From NCBI RefSeq assembly GCF_000498575.2, contig NZ_AWSQ01000002.1, positions 713,600-777,599 on the forward strand: DNA of 64,000 bases, written 5' to 3'. Below are positions 52,529-62,064 of this stretch, in pieces (positions within the stretch are counted from its first letter, which is position 1; the number at the start of each line of letters is the position of its first letter). The notes below the pieces were generated by a model. The model saw nothing but the letters and a program-made list of their open reading frames with translations, searched no databases and had not been told where the DNA came from. Both the position numbers and the translations under genes were made by a program. This stretch comes from Pseudomonas taeanensis MS-3. Lineage in GTDB: Bacteria; Pseudomonadota; Gammaproteobacteria; Pseudomonadales; Pseudomonadaceae.

Positions 52529-53537
52529 AAATCGCACCCCAGCCAAGCTGAGCAAGGTCGACAAGGCCGCCATTCTCCTGCTCTCGCTCGGCGAGACGGA
52601 TGCCGCTCAGGTATTGCGTCACCTCGGCCCCAAGGAAGTGCAACGGGTCGGCGTGGCCATGGCCGGTATGCGCAACGTACACCGCGAGCAGGTCGAGGTG
52701 GTGATGGGCGAATTCGTCGACATCGTCGGCGATCAGACCAGCGTGGGTGTGGGTGCCGATGGCTATATTCGCAAGATGCTGACCCAGGCGCTTGGCGAAG
52801 ATAAGGCCGGAAACCTGATCGACCGGATCCTGCTCGGCGGCAGCACCAGTGGCCTGGACAGCCTGAAGTGGATGGAACCGCGCGCCGTGGCCGACGTGAT
52901 CCGCCATGAGCACCCACAGATCCAGGCCATCGTGGTGGCTTACCTCGATCCCGACCAAGCCGGCGAAGTGCTCGCGCAGTTCGACCATAAGGTTCGTCTG
53001 GATATCGTCCTGCGCGTGTCGTCGCTGAACACCGTACAGCCGGCGGCGCTCAAGGAACTCAACCTGATTCTCGAGAAGCAATTCTCCGGCAGCTCCAACA
53101 CCACCCGCGCCAGCCTGGGCGGGATCAAGCGAGCCGCCGATATCATGAACTTCCTCGACAGTTCGACCGAAGGTCAACTGATGGACTCGATCCGCGAAGT
53201 CGACGAAGACCTGTCGTCGCAGATCGAGGACCTGATGTTTGTCTTCGACAACCTTGCCGATGTCGATGATCGTGGCATCCAAGCGTTGCTGCGTGAAGTC
53301 TCCTCCGATGTGCTGGTGCTGGCGCTCAAGGGCGCGGATGAGGCGATCAAGGAAAAGGTCTTCAAGAACATGTCCAAGCGCGCCGCAGAACTGCTGCGTG
53401 ATGATCTGGAAGCCAAGGGTCCTGTACGGGTCAGCGACGTGGAAACGGCGCAGAAGGAAATTCTCACTATCGCCCGCCGAATGGCCGAAGCCGGGGAAAT
53501 TGTCCTGGGCGGCAAGGGCGGCGAAGAGATGGTTTAA
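52521..53537 (+). CDS. fliG: Flagellar motor switch protein FliG
   Basis: A 338-residue C-ring protein of standard length. N (KAAILLLSLGETDAAQVLRH), middle (EHPQIQAIVVAYLDPDQAGE) and C domains are present; the torque helix region (about 280-300) shows the charged ADEAIKEKVFKNMSKRA followed by LLRDDLEAKGPVRVSD. FliG contacts FliF, FliM and the stator. The start overlaps fliF, indicating coupled synthesis. Confidence 0.96.
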   Translation: MSENRTPAKLSKVDKAAILLLSLGETDAAQVLRHLGPKEVQRVGVAMAGMRNVHREQVEVVMGEFVDIVGDQTSVGVGADGYIRKMLTQALGEDKAGNLIDRILLGGSTSGLDSLKWMEPRAVADVIRHEHPQIQAIVVAYLDPDQAGEVLAQFDHKVRLDIVLRVSSLNTVQPAALKELNLILEKQFSGSSNTTRASLGGIKRAADIMNFLDSSTEGQLMDSIREVDEDLSSQIEDLMFVFDNLADVDDRGIQALLREVSSDVLVLALKGADEAIKEKVFKNMSKRAAELLRDDLEAKGPVRVSDVETAQKEILTIARRMAEAGEIVLGGKGGEEMV

Positions 53538-53553
53538 CCAGAGGTAGTCGCAG

Positions 53554-54357
53554 ATGGCCCCCAAGGAAGTGCCTAGCGAGTTGATTCGCGCCAAGGACAT
53601 CAGTGCGTTCGATCGCTGGTCGTTGCCCAGCTTCGACGAGGGCCGTGAGACGGCCGAGGAGGCGCTCGCGGCCGAAACGCCCGAAGCGGGCTCCGAACAG
53701 CAGCAGGAGCAGCTCGAGGTCGAGGAGGTTGCGCCGGAAGACGTCAAGCCTTTGACTCTGGATGAGCTGGAGGCAATTCGCCAGGATGCCTATAACGAAG
53801 GTTTCTCCACCGGCGAGAAGGACGGGTTTCGCGCCGGCCAACTGAAAGCCAAGCAGGAAGCCGACGCGGCTCTGGCACAGCGGCTAGGTGGTTTGGAACA
53901 GGTGATGAGCCAGTTGTTCGAGCCGATTGCCGAGCAGGACCAAGAGCTGGAAGTGGCCTTGGTCGATCTGGTCAGCCGCATGACCCGCGAAGTGATCCAG
54001 CGCGAGCTGAATAGCGACTCCAGTCAGATTCGGCAGATCCTGCGTGAGGCCTTGAAACTGTTACCCATGGGCGCCGACAACGTGCGTATCCACCTCAATC
54101 CGCAGGACTTCGAACTGGTCAAGGCGCTGCGTGAACGACATGAGGAAAGCTGGCGCATCCTTGAGGACGACGCCCTGTTGCCGGGTGGCTGTCGGGTCGA
54201 GAGCGAGCATAGTCTGATCGATGCGAGTATCGAAACTCGTCTCACTCAGGCGCTCAATCAGTTGTTCGAACAGCAGCGCGAACAAGCCGTACACCCGCTT
54301 GAAGCCGATATGCAGCTCGACCTCGACACGCCTGTAGCGCTGCCTGATGCGCCTTGA
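53554..54357 (+). CDS. fliH: Flagellar assembly protein FliH
   Basis: A 267-residue export-apparatus stator protein. The N-terminal third is acidic and Glu/Ala-rich; the middle has the Gly-spaced helix [19 protein letters not shown]; the C-terminal domain (about 130-245) resembles the ATPase stator delta/E subunit, with [14 protein letters not shown] and [13 protein letters not shown]. FliH regulates the FliI ATPase. It overlaps fliI by 11 bp. Confidence 0.93.
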   Translation: MAPKEVPSELIRAKDISAFDRWSLPSFDEGRETAEEALAAETPEAGSEQQQEQLEVEEVAPEDVKPLTLDELEAIRQDAYNEGFSTGEKDGFRAGQLKAKQEADAALAQRLGGLEQVMSQLFEPIAEQDQELEVALVDLVSRMTREVIQRELNSDSSQIRQILREALKLLPMGADNVRIHLNPQDFELVKALRERHEESWRILEDDALLPGGCRVESEHSLIDASIETRLTQALNQLFEQQREQAVHPLEADMQLDLDTPVALPDAP

Positions 54358-55711
54358 ACGCACCAGCTTCGCCAAGCGCCTGGCCGGCTATAACGACGCG
54401 GTGCAGTTACCCAGTCAGCCCGTGGTCGAAGGCCATTTGTTACGTGTAGTGGGGCTGACCCTGGAGGCCGAAGGCCTGCGTGCCGCACTGGGTAGTCGCT
54501 GCCTGGTGATCAACAATGATGGCTACCACCCGGTGCAGGTCGAGGCCGAAGTGATGGGCTTCTCCAGCGGCAAAATCTACCTGATGCCGGTTGGCAGCCT
54601 GGCAGGCATCGCGCCGGGCGCGCGGGTCGTGCCGCTGCCCAATACCGGGCGTTTGCCGATGGGCAAGTCGATGCTCGGCCGAGTGCTGGACGGCACCGGT
54701 CAGGCACTGGATGGCAAGGGCCGGATGAAGGCCGAAGACTGGGTGCCGATGGATGGTCCGGTGATCAATCCGCTCAAGCGTCATCCGATCAATGAGCCCC
54801 TGGATGTCGGCATCCGCAGTATTAATGGCCTGCTCACGGTCGGCCGCGGCCAGCGTCTGGGTTTGTTCGCCGGCACCGGCGTTGGTAAGAGTGTGCTGCT
54901 CGGCATGATGACGCGTTTTACCGAGGCAGAGATCATTGTGGTCGGGTTGATCGGCGAGCGGGGGCGTGAGGTCAAGGAGTTCATCGACGAGATTCTCGGC
55001 GAGGAAGGGCTCAAGCGGTCGGTGGTGGTTGCATCGCCGGCCGATGATGCACCGTTGATGCGTCTACGTGCGGCGATGTACTGCACGCGCATCGCCGAGT
55101 ACTTCCGCGACAAGGGCAAGAATGTCCTGCTGCTGATGGATTCCTTGACCCGTTTCGCCCAGGCTCAGCGGGAAATCGCCTTGGCCATCGGCGAGCCGCC
55201 AGCGACCAAGGGTTATCCGCCATCGGTGTTCGCCAAATTGCCCAAGCTGGTCGAGCGGGCTGGCAATGCAGAGGCTGGGGGCGGCTCGATCACGGCGTTC
55301 TACACGGTATTGTCCGAAGGCGATGATCAGCAGGACCCAATTGCCGATGCGGCGCGCGGAGTGCTCGACGGGCATATCGTGCTGTCGCGCCGTCTGGCCG
55401 AGGAGGGACACTATCCGGCCATCGACATCGAAGCCTCGATCAGCCGGGTGATGCCGCAGGTGGTGCCGCCCGAGCATCTACGCCACTCGCAACGGTTCAA
55501 GCAGCTATGGTCGCGCTATCAGCAGAGCCGCGACTTGATCAGCGTCGGCGCCTATGTGGCCGGGGGCGATGCCGATACCGATCTGGCCATCGCCCGCCAG
55601 CCAGTGATGGTCAACTATTTACGGCAGGGCTTGAGTGAGAGCGTCAACCTCGAACACAGCAGTGTTCAGCTGGCGGCGACCTTCAACCCTGCAGCCGCGC
55701 CGGTGTCATAA
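54347..55711 (+). CDS. fliI: Flagellum-specific export ATPase FliI
   Basis: A 454-residue F1-beta-like ATPase. Walker A is [14 protein letters not shown] and Walker [35 protein letters not shown] and [20 protein letters not shown] are family-specific, as is the catalytic Glu in [12 protein letters not shown]. It forms the cytoplasmic hexamer at the export gate with FliH and FliJ, whose genes flank it. Confidence 0.96.
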   Translation: MRLERTSFAKRLAGYNDAVQLPSQPVVEGHLLRVVGLTLEAEGLRAALGSRCLVINNDGYHPVQVEAEVMGFSSGKIYLMPVGSLAGIAPGARVVPLPNTGRLPMGKSMLGRVLDGTGQALDGKGRMKAEDWVPMDGPVINPLKRHPINEPLDVGIRSINGLLTVGRGQRLGLFAGTGVGKSVLLGMMTRFTEAEIIVVGLIGERGREVKEFIDEILGEEGLKRSVVVASPADDAPLMRLRAAMYCTRIAEYFRDKGKNVLLLMDSLTRFAQAQREIALAIGEPPATKGYPPSVFAKLPKLVERAGNAEAGGGSITAFYTVLSEGDDQQDPIADAARGVLDGHIVLSRRLAEEGHYPAIDIEASISRVMPQVVPPEHLRHSQRFKQLWSRYQQSRDLISVGAYVAGGDADTDLAIARQPVMVNYLRQGLSESVNLEHSSVQLAATFNPAAAPVS

Positions 55712-55714
55712 CGC

Positions 55715-56164
55715 ATGTCAAACAGTCGCGCCGCCCGGCTCGCACCGGTCATCAGCATGGCCGAACGGGCTGAGCGTGAAGCTGCTTTGCAGCTCGGCCA
55801 TTGCCAAGGCTTGCTCAACCAGCAAGAAGTCAAGCTGGGCGAGCTGGAGCATTATCTGGCCGACTATCAGCAGCAGTGGCTGAGTGAGGGGCGGCAAGGC
55901 GTTTCTGGGCAGTGGCTGATGAACTATCAGCGTTTTCTATCGCAGTTGGAAATTGCCATTACTCAGCAAACTCAGACTGTGGCTTGGCACCGAACTAATC
56001 TGAATAAAATGCGCGAGCTCTGGCAGCAGCGTCATGCTCGGCTGGAGGGGCTGCGCAAACTGGTACAGCGCTATCTGGATGAAGCCCGTAAAGTCGAAGA
56101 TAAGCGTGAGCAAAAGCTGCTCGATGAACTGGCGCAACGCATGACAGGGCACCATTCTGGCTGA
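55715..56164 (+). CDS. fliJ: Flagellar export protein FliJ
   Basis: A 149-residue coiled-coil protein. Long helices such as ELEHYLADYQQQWLSEG and VAWHRTNLNKMRELWQQRH fit the gamma-subunit-like FliJ hairpin that inserts into the FliI hexamer. It starts 3 bp after fliI. It is the last gene of the canonical fliEFGHIJ set. Confidence 0.92.
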   Translation: MSNSRAARLAPVISMAERAEREAALQLGHCQGLLNQQEVKLGELEHYLADYQQQWLSEGRQGVSGQWLMNYQRFLSQLEIAITQQTQTVAWHRTNLNKMRELWQQRHARLEGLRKLVQRYLDEARKVEDKREQKLLDELAQRMTGHHSG

Positions 56165-56296
56165 TTGACAGTTGCCGCTGGCGATCAGGGGTGCTACATC
56201 TTCATGGTGCGGACTGCTTGCGTGGCTCGTTCGAGTGCGCTCGATGCGTACGAGTGGGTTCGTTGACGATTTTTTTGCTGGATAAAGGAGTAGTTC

Positions 56297-56602
56297 ATGG
56301 CCATCACCTCGCAGCCCTCGGCAGATGGGCAAGAGTTGACCATTGTGATTCAAGGACGTTTCGATTTCGGCGCGCACCAGGAGTTTCGTGACGCTTACGA
56401 GCGGGTTGATCGTAGTCCTGAGCGCTATATTGTCGACCTTAAGGGCACCAGCTACCTCGACAGTTCAGCGCTGGGTATGTTGCTGTTACTACGCGATCAT
56501 GCTGGCGGCGATCACGCACAAATACGTCTGCTCAACTGCAACCCGGATGTGCGCAAGATTCTCGCCATCTCAAATTTCGAGCAATTGTTCAAAATCGCCT
56601 AA
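56297..56602 (+). CDS. STAS-domain anti-anti-sigma factor homologue
   Basis: A 101-residue single STAS domain. FDFGAHQEFRDAYERV, YIVDLKGTSYLDSSALGML contains the conserved phosphorylatable serine (DSSALG), and VRKILAISNFEQLFKI ends the domain. Homologues such as HsbA or SpoIIAA switch partners according to serine phosphorylation. The next gene encodes a matching PP2C phosphatase/kinase-like protein, so the two form a probable partner-switch pair. AAAGGAG precedes ATG 56297. Confidence 0.88.
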   Translation: MAITSQPSADGQELTIVIQGRFDFGAHQEFRDAYERVDRSPERYIVDLKGTSYLDSSALGMLLLLRDHAGGDHAQIRLLNCNPDVRKILAISNFEQLFKIA

Positions 56603-56617
56603 TCAGAGCCTGCAGCC

Positions 56618-58318
56618 ATGCCTGCACGTCTGACTGTGCTGATCGCCGAAGATAACGCTGCCGATCGCATGCTGCTGTCGACCATCGTCAGTCGTCAGGG
56701 GCACCGTACCTTGACTGCCAGTAATGGCCTGGAGGCGGTCGCCTTGTTCGAGCAGGAGCGGCCACAACTGGTGTTGATGGATGCGCTGATGCCGCTGATG
56801 GACGGCTTCGAGGCCGCGCGGCGAATCAAGCAGATGGCCGGTGAAGAGTTGGTGCCGATCATCTTCCTGACCTCTCTGACCGAGGGTGAAGCTCTGGTGC
56901 GTTGCCTGGAGGCCGGTGGCGACGACTTTCTCGCCAAACCATACAACCGGGTGATCCTCGAAGCCAAGATCAACGCCATGGACCGTCTGCGCCGTTTGCA
57001 GGACACGGTGCTGCAGCAGCGCGACTTGATCGCCAAACATAATGAGCATTTGCTCAGCGAGCAGCGCGTGGCCAAGGCGGTATTCGACAAGGTCGCGCAC
57101 TCCGGTTGTCTCGACTCCCCCAGTATCCGCTACCTGCAGTCACCTTACGCGGTGTTCAACGGCGACTTGCTGCTCGCGGCGTTCAAACCCTCTGGCGGCA
57201 TGCATGTGCTGCTCGGTGATTTCACCGGTCACGGTCTGCCGGCGGCAATCGGTGCCATGCCTGTAGCCGAAGTGTTCTATGGCATGACCGCCAAAGGGCA
57301 TTCCCTGACGGAGATCCTTCGTGAGATCAACGCCAAGCTCAAGCGCATCCTGCCAGTAGGCGTGTTTTGCTGCGCCACGTTGCTGAACATCAGTTTTCAG
57401 CGTCGGCTGGTGGAGGTGTGGAATGGTGGTTTGCCGGATGGCTACTTGCAGCGTGCCGGCACCTCTACCCGTACTCCGCTGGTGTCGCGGCACCTGCCTT
57501 TGGGCGTGTTGACGCCTGCGGCGTTCAATGATCAGTGCGAGTTCTACCCGCTTGAGTTGGGCGACCGGATTTTTCTGCTGTCCGATGGCGTGCTGGAAGC
57601 GTGCAACAGCCAGGGCGAGCTATTTGGCGAGGCGCGACTGCTTGAGGTGTTTGCCAACAACCACGAACCGGCACAGTTGTTTGTGGAAATTCAGCAGGCA
57701 CTGACACGTTTTCGTGGCGAGTTGCATGACGACGTCAGTTTGGTCGAGATCAGTTTGCTTGATGAGGGTATCCCGAGCCGTCCGCCATTGGTTTTCGCTG
57801 ACAGTGGGCAAAACAGTCCGTTGGATTGGTCGGCGACCTTCGAGTTTCGCGGCGAGACCTTGCGGCGTTTCAATCCGCTGCCGTTTCTCTTGCAATTGTT
57901 GCTCGAGGTTCAGGGGCTGCGCCCGCAAGCTGGCGTGCTCTTCACTGTCTTCGCAGAGCTCTATTCGAATGCCCTGGAACATGGTGTGCTGGGCTTGGAT
58001 TCGGCGCTGAAGTGTGACGCCAAGGGTTTTGCCGAGTATTACCGGCAGCGCAGTGAGCGCCTGGCCAACTTGGAGGAGGGTTACGTACGCTTCCATCTGC
58101 AGATAGTGCCCGAGCCAAACGGTGGGCGACTGATCCTGCGGATCGAAGACAGTGGTCAGGGGTTTGATGGGCCGGCGATTCTCCGGCAGCAACTGGGTAT
58201 CGACAGCCTGTGTGGACGCGGCCTGGCCTTGGTTCGCCAGCTCAGCGAACGCTGTACCTGGCCTGCCGATGGCAAGGGGGTGAGCGTAGAGTTTTCCTGG
58301 TCGCGTGGGCATAATTGA
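56618..58318 (+). CDS. Response regulator with PP2C (SpoIIE-type) phosphatase and HATPase domains
   Basis: A 566-residue three-domain protein like HsbR of P. aeruginosa. The receiver domain (1-120) shows LIAEDNAADRM, the phosphoacceptor Asp in LVLMDALMPLMDGF and KPYNRVI. The PP2C/SpoIIE domain (about 185-390) has the metal motifs NGDLLLAAF, GDFTGHGLPAAIG and LSDGVLEACN, DDVSLVEI. The C-terminal HATPase_c domain (about 430-560) shows ELYSNALEHGVLGLD and DSGQGFDG. It should set the phosphorylation state of the STAS protein in response to a kinase/Hpt input; the downstream target is unknown. Confidence 0.88.
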   Translation: MPARLTVLIAEDNAADRMLLSTIVSRQGHRTLTASNGLEAVALFEQERPQLVLMDALMPLMDGFEAARRIKQMAGEELVPIIFLTSLTEGEALVRCLEAGGDDFLAKPYNRVILEAKINAMDRLRRLQDTVLQQRDLIAKHNEHLLSEQRVAKAVFDKVAHSGCLDSPSIRYLQSPYAVFNGDLLLAAFKPSGGMHVLLGDFTGHGLPAAIGAMPVAEVFYGMTAKGHSLTEILREINAKLKRILPVGVFCCATLLNISFQRRLVEVWNGGLPDGYLQRAGTSTRTPLVSRHLPLGVLTPAAFNDQCEFYPLELGDRIFLLSDGVLEACNSQGELFGEARLLEVFANNHEPAQLFVEIQQALTRFRGELHDDVSLVEISLLDEGIPSRPPLVFADSGQNSPLDWSATFEFRGETLRRFNPLPFLLQLLLEVQGLRPQAGVLFTVFAELYSNALEHGVLGLDSALKCDAKGFAEYYRQRSERLANLEEGYVRFHLQIVPEPNGGRLILRIEDSGQGFDGPAILRQQLGIDSLCGRGLALVRQLSERCTWPADGKGVSVEFSWSRGHN

Positions 58319-58344
58319 GCGCTTTTTGATCGAGGGGTGTGCGG

Positions 58345-58698
58345 GTGGCCGATATTCATCTCGACAGCGCTGTGCTGGCTGTTTTGCAGGACATCATGGG
58401 GGACGAGTATGCGGTGTTGCTGGAGACCTTTCTGGCCGACTCCGAAGAGCGTTTGCGCTTGCTGCGTCAGGCCGAAATGACGGCGGATGCACAGAGTCTG
58501 CGTTTGGCTGCGCATAGCTTCAAGGGGAGCTGCAGTAATATGGGGGCGCTCCTGCTGGCGGGTTTGTGCAAGGAACTGGAAGACATCGGACAACGTCAGG
58601 CGTTGCCCGAAGCGCCCGTGCTACTTGAGCAGATTGAACGGGAATTCGCCATCGTGCGTATCTTGTTTAAATCCGAGCTTCAGCGTTATCGCGCGTAG
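58345..58698 (+). CDS. Histidine phosphotransfer (Hpt) domain protein
   Basis: A 117-residue single Hpt domain. The phosphorylatable histidine is in RLAAHSFKGSCSNMGA, flanked by the usual DEYAVLLETFLADSEERL and CKELEDIGQRQ helices. It probably relays phosphate to or from the receiver of the preceding regulator. The start is a GTG, either 58345 (seven bases after GAGGGG) or 58339. It lies 26 bp downstream of the phosphatase gene. Confidence 0.87.
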   Translation: MADIHLDSAVLAVLQDIMGDEYAVLLETFLADSEERLRLLRQAEMTADAQSLRLAAHSFKGSCSNMGALLLAGLCKELEDIGQRQALPEAPVLLEQIEREFAIVRILFKSELQRYRA

Positions 58699-58785
58699 TG
58701 GTGGCGATATATCCCCCCCTGCTTAGGCCGTTTCAATAGCTTTCACGAGTGAGCAGTCTCGCCGTATTTAGCGCTTTGTTGAAAC

Positions 58786-58801
58786 TGGCCCGGCTATTGC
58801 T
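58786..58801 (+). promoter_or_regulatory. RpoN (sigma-54) promoter of fliK
   Basis: TGGCCCGGCTATTGCT with GG at 58787-58788 and GC at 58799-58800, correct spacing, 38 bp before fliK. Confidence 0.85.
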
Positions 58802-58839
58802 AATACCTCTCTACGAACCACCCCGTGCGGAGAGTATCC

Positions 58840-60117
58840 ATGTCCGTTGCCCCCGATGTGCTCCTCAGGTCAGCACCTGAAATAAAGCCGAAAACCTCTG
58901 CGGCCAAAGCCCCGGTGAAAGCCGCCGAACCTAGCAGGAACGAGGCTTCCAGCTTTGCTCAGGTATATGCCAAGGAGCGCCAGGCAAACGCTGCGGCGCG
59001 CAGTGACGCACCCGCTAAGTCCGCTCGCGAGTCGACGTCCGAGGCGGAACAAACTAAAGAGACAGAAGATGATCTGCCCATCGCCGCTGCCGCTGAGCAG
59101 TCGTCGCTTGCCGATAGCGGCAAGTCTTTGCCGAGTGCTCCGGCATTAGAGGATCCCGCCCTCGATGAGCTACTGCTGATGGGCATGGCTGGGCAGTCCC
59201 CGCTCGAGGCTGAGATTGTCGATCCAGTTCTGGACGAAGCCAGTGCGACGCAATCGCTATCTTCAGCCAGTTTGATCAGCTCCGGGCCGGCAAGCATGAC
59301 CGAAGCGAGCTTCGACCCTGAGCTGGATGCATTGAATCAGCTGCCAGGGGTGCGAATGGCCTTGGAACTGGGTAAAAAGGCCCAGGCCGTGACGGCTGAG
59401 CAGAGCTCCTCGGGCGTTATGGCTCAGCAGGCGGCGCTCAATCCTGCACAGGGTTTTAGCAACGCAATGGCCGCCATGGGGGCGCAGCAATCATCAGGTG
59501 ATATTGCAGAAGGGGTCGATGTCCCACTGATTGAGTTGACTGCCGAAGGCCTGGAGGCGCTCAAGGAGAGTGCCGCCGACTCGCGGCCGGAAAACTTCGT
59601 CAGCAAGCTCAGTGCTTTGAGTCAGGCGGTTGCTCAGTCGGCCGCGCCGGCACCGCGAGCCGGAGTGATTCCGGGCCAGCCAGTGCCAATGCAGCAGGCG
59701 GGATGGAGTGAGGCTGTTGTGGACAGGGTGATGTGGCTGTCCAGTCAGAATCTGAAGTCCGCTGAGATTCAGCTTGATCCTGCTGAGTTAGGGCGTATGG
59801 AAGTACGCATCAGCATGAGCCAGGAGCAGGCCCAAGTAACCTTCTCCAGCCCTCATGCGGGGGTTCGCGAGGCGCTGGAAGGGCAGATGCATCGCTTGCG
59901 CGAACTGTTCACTCAGCAAGGCATGAGCCTGCTGGACGTGAATGTTTCCGACCAGTCGTTGAATCGCGGTGGGCAGGGTCAGGATAGTGGTGGAGGACGT
60001 AACGGTGGCGGTAATGAGTCGTTAGCTTCTGCTGATGACGAGCTTGTGCACAACCCCGTCGAATTGAGGAACAACCCACTGAGCGGCGGCCGCGGCATGG
60101 TCGACTATTACGCTTAG
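58840..60117 (+). CDS. fliK: Flagellar hook-length control protein FliK
   Basis: A 425-residue exported molecular ruler. The N-terminal two thirds are low-complexity, Ala/Ser/Glu-rich and variable. The C-terminal Flg_hook domain (about 290-380) carries MWLSSQNLKSAEIQLDPAELGRME, VRISMSQEQAQVTFSS and REALEGQMHRLRELFTQQG, and switches substrate specificity at FlhB. A Gly-rich segment (GGQGQDSGGGRNGGG) follows. The ATG at 58840 has GGAGAG upstream; a GTG five codons earlier is less likely. Confidence 0.93.
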   Translation: MSVAPDVLLRSAPEIKPKTSAAKAPVKAAEPSRNEASSFAQVYAKERQANAAARSDAPAKSARESTSEAEQTKETEDDLPIAAAAEQSSLADSGKSLPSAPALEDPALDELLLMGMAGQSPLEAEIVDPVLDEASATQSLSSASLISSGPASMTEASFDPELDALNQLPGVRMALELGKKAQAVTAEQSSSGVMAQQAALNPAQGFSNAMAAMGAQQSSGDIAEGVDVPLIELTAEGLEALKESAADSRPENFVSKLSALSQAVAQSAAPAPRAGVIPGQPVPMQQAGWSEAVVDRVMWLSSQNLKSAEIQLDPAELGRMEVRISMSQEQAQVTFSSPHAGVREALEGQMHRLRELFTQQGMSLLDVNVSDQSLNRGGQGQDSGGGRNGGGNESLASADDELVHNPVELRNNPLSGGRGMVDYYA

Positions 60118-60175
60118 CGTTTGAGCTTTAGTGCTTGCGGCACTGTAGTCGACTGCCCCACTGATCTAAACTGCG

Positions 60176-60215
60176 CTTCGCCCGCCTCCCGCATGGGAGG
60201 CGGGCGAAGTAGTTT
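60176..60215 (+). terminator. Intrinsic terminator after fliK
   Basis: A 15-bp perfect stem CTTCGCCCGCCTCCC / GGGAGGCGGGCGAAG with loop GCAT, followed by TAGTTTT. The rest of the 386-base fliK-fliL gap holds the fliL promoter and no gene. Confidence 0.9.
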
Positions 60216-60437
60216 TAGGGTGACAGAGGGTGACTGGGCTGGTATATCCGCAACCCCTCTTTGAGCGCTCTACGCGCTTGGCCATTCACCTGCGATGTGG
60301 CGTGTAATGGTGGTGGGCGGTGTCTGCTCCTGGGATGGCGTGCAGGTTCTTGCCCTGTTCGCGGTGTCTGGTTAAGGCTCGTGAGAGCCTCAGCCTGAGG
60401 TAATCAGGTATTCACTGCGAGTTGGATAATTACAAGC

Positions 60438-60453
60438 TGGCATAACACTTGCT
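60438..60453 (+). promoter_or_regulatory. RpoN (sigma-54) promoter of fliLMNOPQ
   Basis: TGGCATAACACTTGCT, GG 60439-60440 and GC 60451-60452, exact spacing, 51 bp before fliL. Confidence 0.9.
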
Positions 60454-60503
60454 CCTAACCCTTTGAAAGCGGATAGAACTCCGATCAGTGACGGATTTTT
60501 GGC

Positions 60504-61040
60504 ATGGCTAAGAACGAAGCAGCGGAAGACTCGGACAACGCCGAGGCAAAACCAGCGGGCAAAATGAAATTGATCATCTTGATCGTGGTAGCTCTGCTGC
60601 TGGCGGTGGGCTTGTCGATTGGTGGAACCTGGTTCTTCCTGGGAAAAGACTCGGCTCCTGATGAGGCCAAGGCGCAAGCCGGCGCAGAACAGGGTGCGGA
60701 TAGCGGTACGCCGTTGAACAAGACGGCGATTTACGAAGAGCTGGCACCGGCCTTTGTGGTCAACTTCACCTACAATGGCCGCCCGCGCTATATGCAGGTC
60801 AGCGTTGCCTTGATGACCCGGGATCAGGCGGCGTTGGATGCGCTCAAGGTGCATATGCCGGTTCTGCGTAACCGCTTGGTGATGTTGTTTTCCAATCAGG
60901 ATTTCGAGGCCTTGATCACTCCGGTGGGCAAGGAAATGCTGCGCCAGCAGGCCACGGCTAGCGTGCAGGAACTGGCGCAGAAAGAGACGGGCAATCTGGC
61001 CGTCGAGCAAGTGCTGTTCACCAATTTAGTATTGCAGTAG
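60504..61040 (+). CDS. fliL: Flagellar basal body-associated protein FliL
   Basis: A 178-residue inner-membrane protein with one transmembrane helix (about 25-50, LIILIVVALLLAVGLSIGG), a flexible linker and a periplasmic stomatin-like domain (FVVNFTYNGRPRYMQVSVAL). FliL surrounds the stator and supports torque at high load. It heads the fliLMNOPQ series behind a clear RpoN site. Confidence 0.93.
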   Translation: MAKNEAAEDSDNAEAKPAGKMKLIILIVVALLLAVGLSIGGTWFFLGKDSAPDEAKAQAGAEQGADSGTPLNKTAIYEELAPAFVVNFTYNGRPRYMQVSVALMTRDQAALDALKVHMPVLRNRLVMLFSNQDFEALITPVGKEMLRQQATASVQELAQKETGNLAVEQVLFTNLVLQ

Positions 61041-61053
61041 CCGGGAGCTAGCC

Positions 61054-62025
61054 ATGTCTGTGCAAGACCTGCTTTCCCAGGATGAAATCGATGCGCTGCT
61101 GCATGGCGTCGATGACGGGGCGGTCGAGACCGAGGACGCCGCGGAACCGGGTAGCGTCAAGCAATATGATCTGACCAGTCAGGATCGCATCGTCCGCGGA
61201 CGCATGCCGACCCTGGAGATGATCAACGAACGTTTCGCCCGTTACACCCGTATCAGCATGTTCAACCTGCTGCGTCGCTCGGCGGATGTCGCTGTGGGCG
61301 GGGTGCAGGTGATGAAGTTTGGCGAGTATGTGCACTCCTTGTACGTACCGACCAGTCTCAATCTGGTGAAGATGAAACCACTGCGCGGCACTGGGCTGTT
61401 CATTCTCGATGCCCGCTTGGTTTTCAAACTGGTTGATAACTTCTTCGGGGGTGACGGCCGGCATGCCAAGATCGAAGGCCGGGAATTCACTCCCACCGAA
61501 TTACGTGTGGTGCGCATGGTCCTGGATCAGGCCTTTATCGACCTGAAAGAGGCCTGGCATGCGGTCATGGACATTAATTTCGAGTACGTAAACTCGGAAG
61601 TGAACCCCGCGCTGGCTAACATCGTCAGCCCCAGCGAGGTGATCGTTGTCTCGACCTTCCATATTGAACTGGACGGCGGCGGCGGCGACCTGCATGTCAC
61701 CATGCCGTACTCGATGATCGAGCCGATCCGCGAGATGCTCGATGCCGGTTTCCAGTCAGATGTCGATGATCAGGACGAGCGCTGGGTCAAAGCGCTGCGC
61801 GAAGACATTCTCGATGTCAGCGTGCCGCTTGGCGCTACGGTGGTTCGGCGCCAGTTGAAATTGCGCGACATCCTCAATATGCAACCCGGTGACGTGATTC
61901 CGGTAGAAATGCCCGACAACATGACTTTGCGTGCCAGCGGCGTGCCGGCCTTCAAGGTCAAGCTCGGTGCACATAAAGGCAATCTGGCGTTGCAAGTGCT
62001 AGAGCCGATCGAGCGCCAGCGCTAA
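61054..62025 (+). CDS. fliM: Flagellar motor switch protein FliM
   Basis: A 323-residue C-ring protein. The CheY-binding N-terminal peptide is DLLSQDEIDALLHGV. The middle domain shows LEMINERFARYTRISMFN and the FliG-contact GGXG-like loop FFGGDGRHAKIEGREFTPTE (residues about 132-150), and the C-terminal SpoA domain is VPLGATVVRRQLKLRDILN. CheY-phosphate binding here reverses rotation. It ends 39 bp before fliN. Confidence 0.96.
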   Translation: MSVQDLLSQDEIDALLHGVDDGAVETEDAAEPGSVKQYDLTSQDRIVRGRMPTLEMINERFARYTRISMFNLLRRSADVAVGGVQVMKFGEYVHSLYVPTSLNLVKMKPLRGTGLFILDARLVFKLVDNFFGGDGRHAKIEGREFTPTELRVVRMVLDQAFIDLKEAWHAVMDINFEYVNSEVNPALANIVSPSEVIVVSTFHIELDGGGGDLHVTMPYSMIEPIREMLDAGFQSDVDDQDERWVKALREDILDVSVPLGATVVRRQLKLRDILNMQPGDVIPVEMPDNMTLRASGVPAFKVKLGAHKGNLALQVLEPIERQR

Positions 62026-62064
62026 GCGTTCGCCAAACCCATACTAGCCAGCCGAGGACAAACG

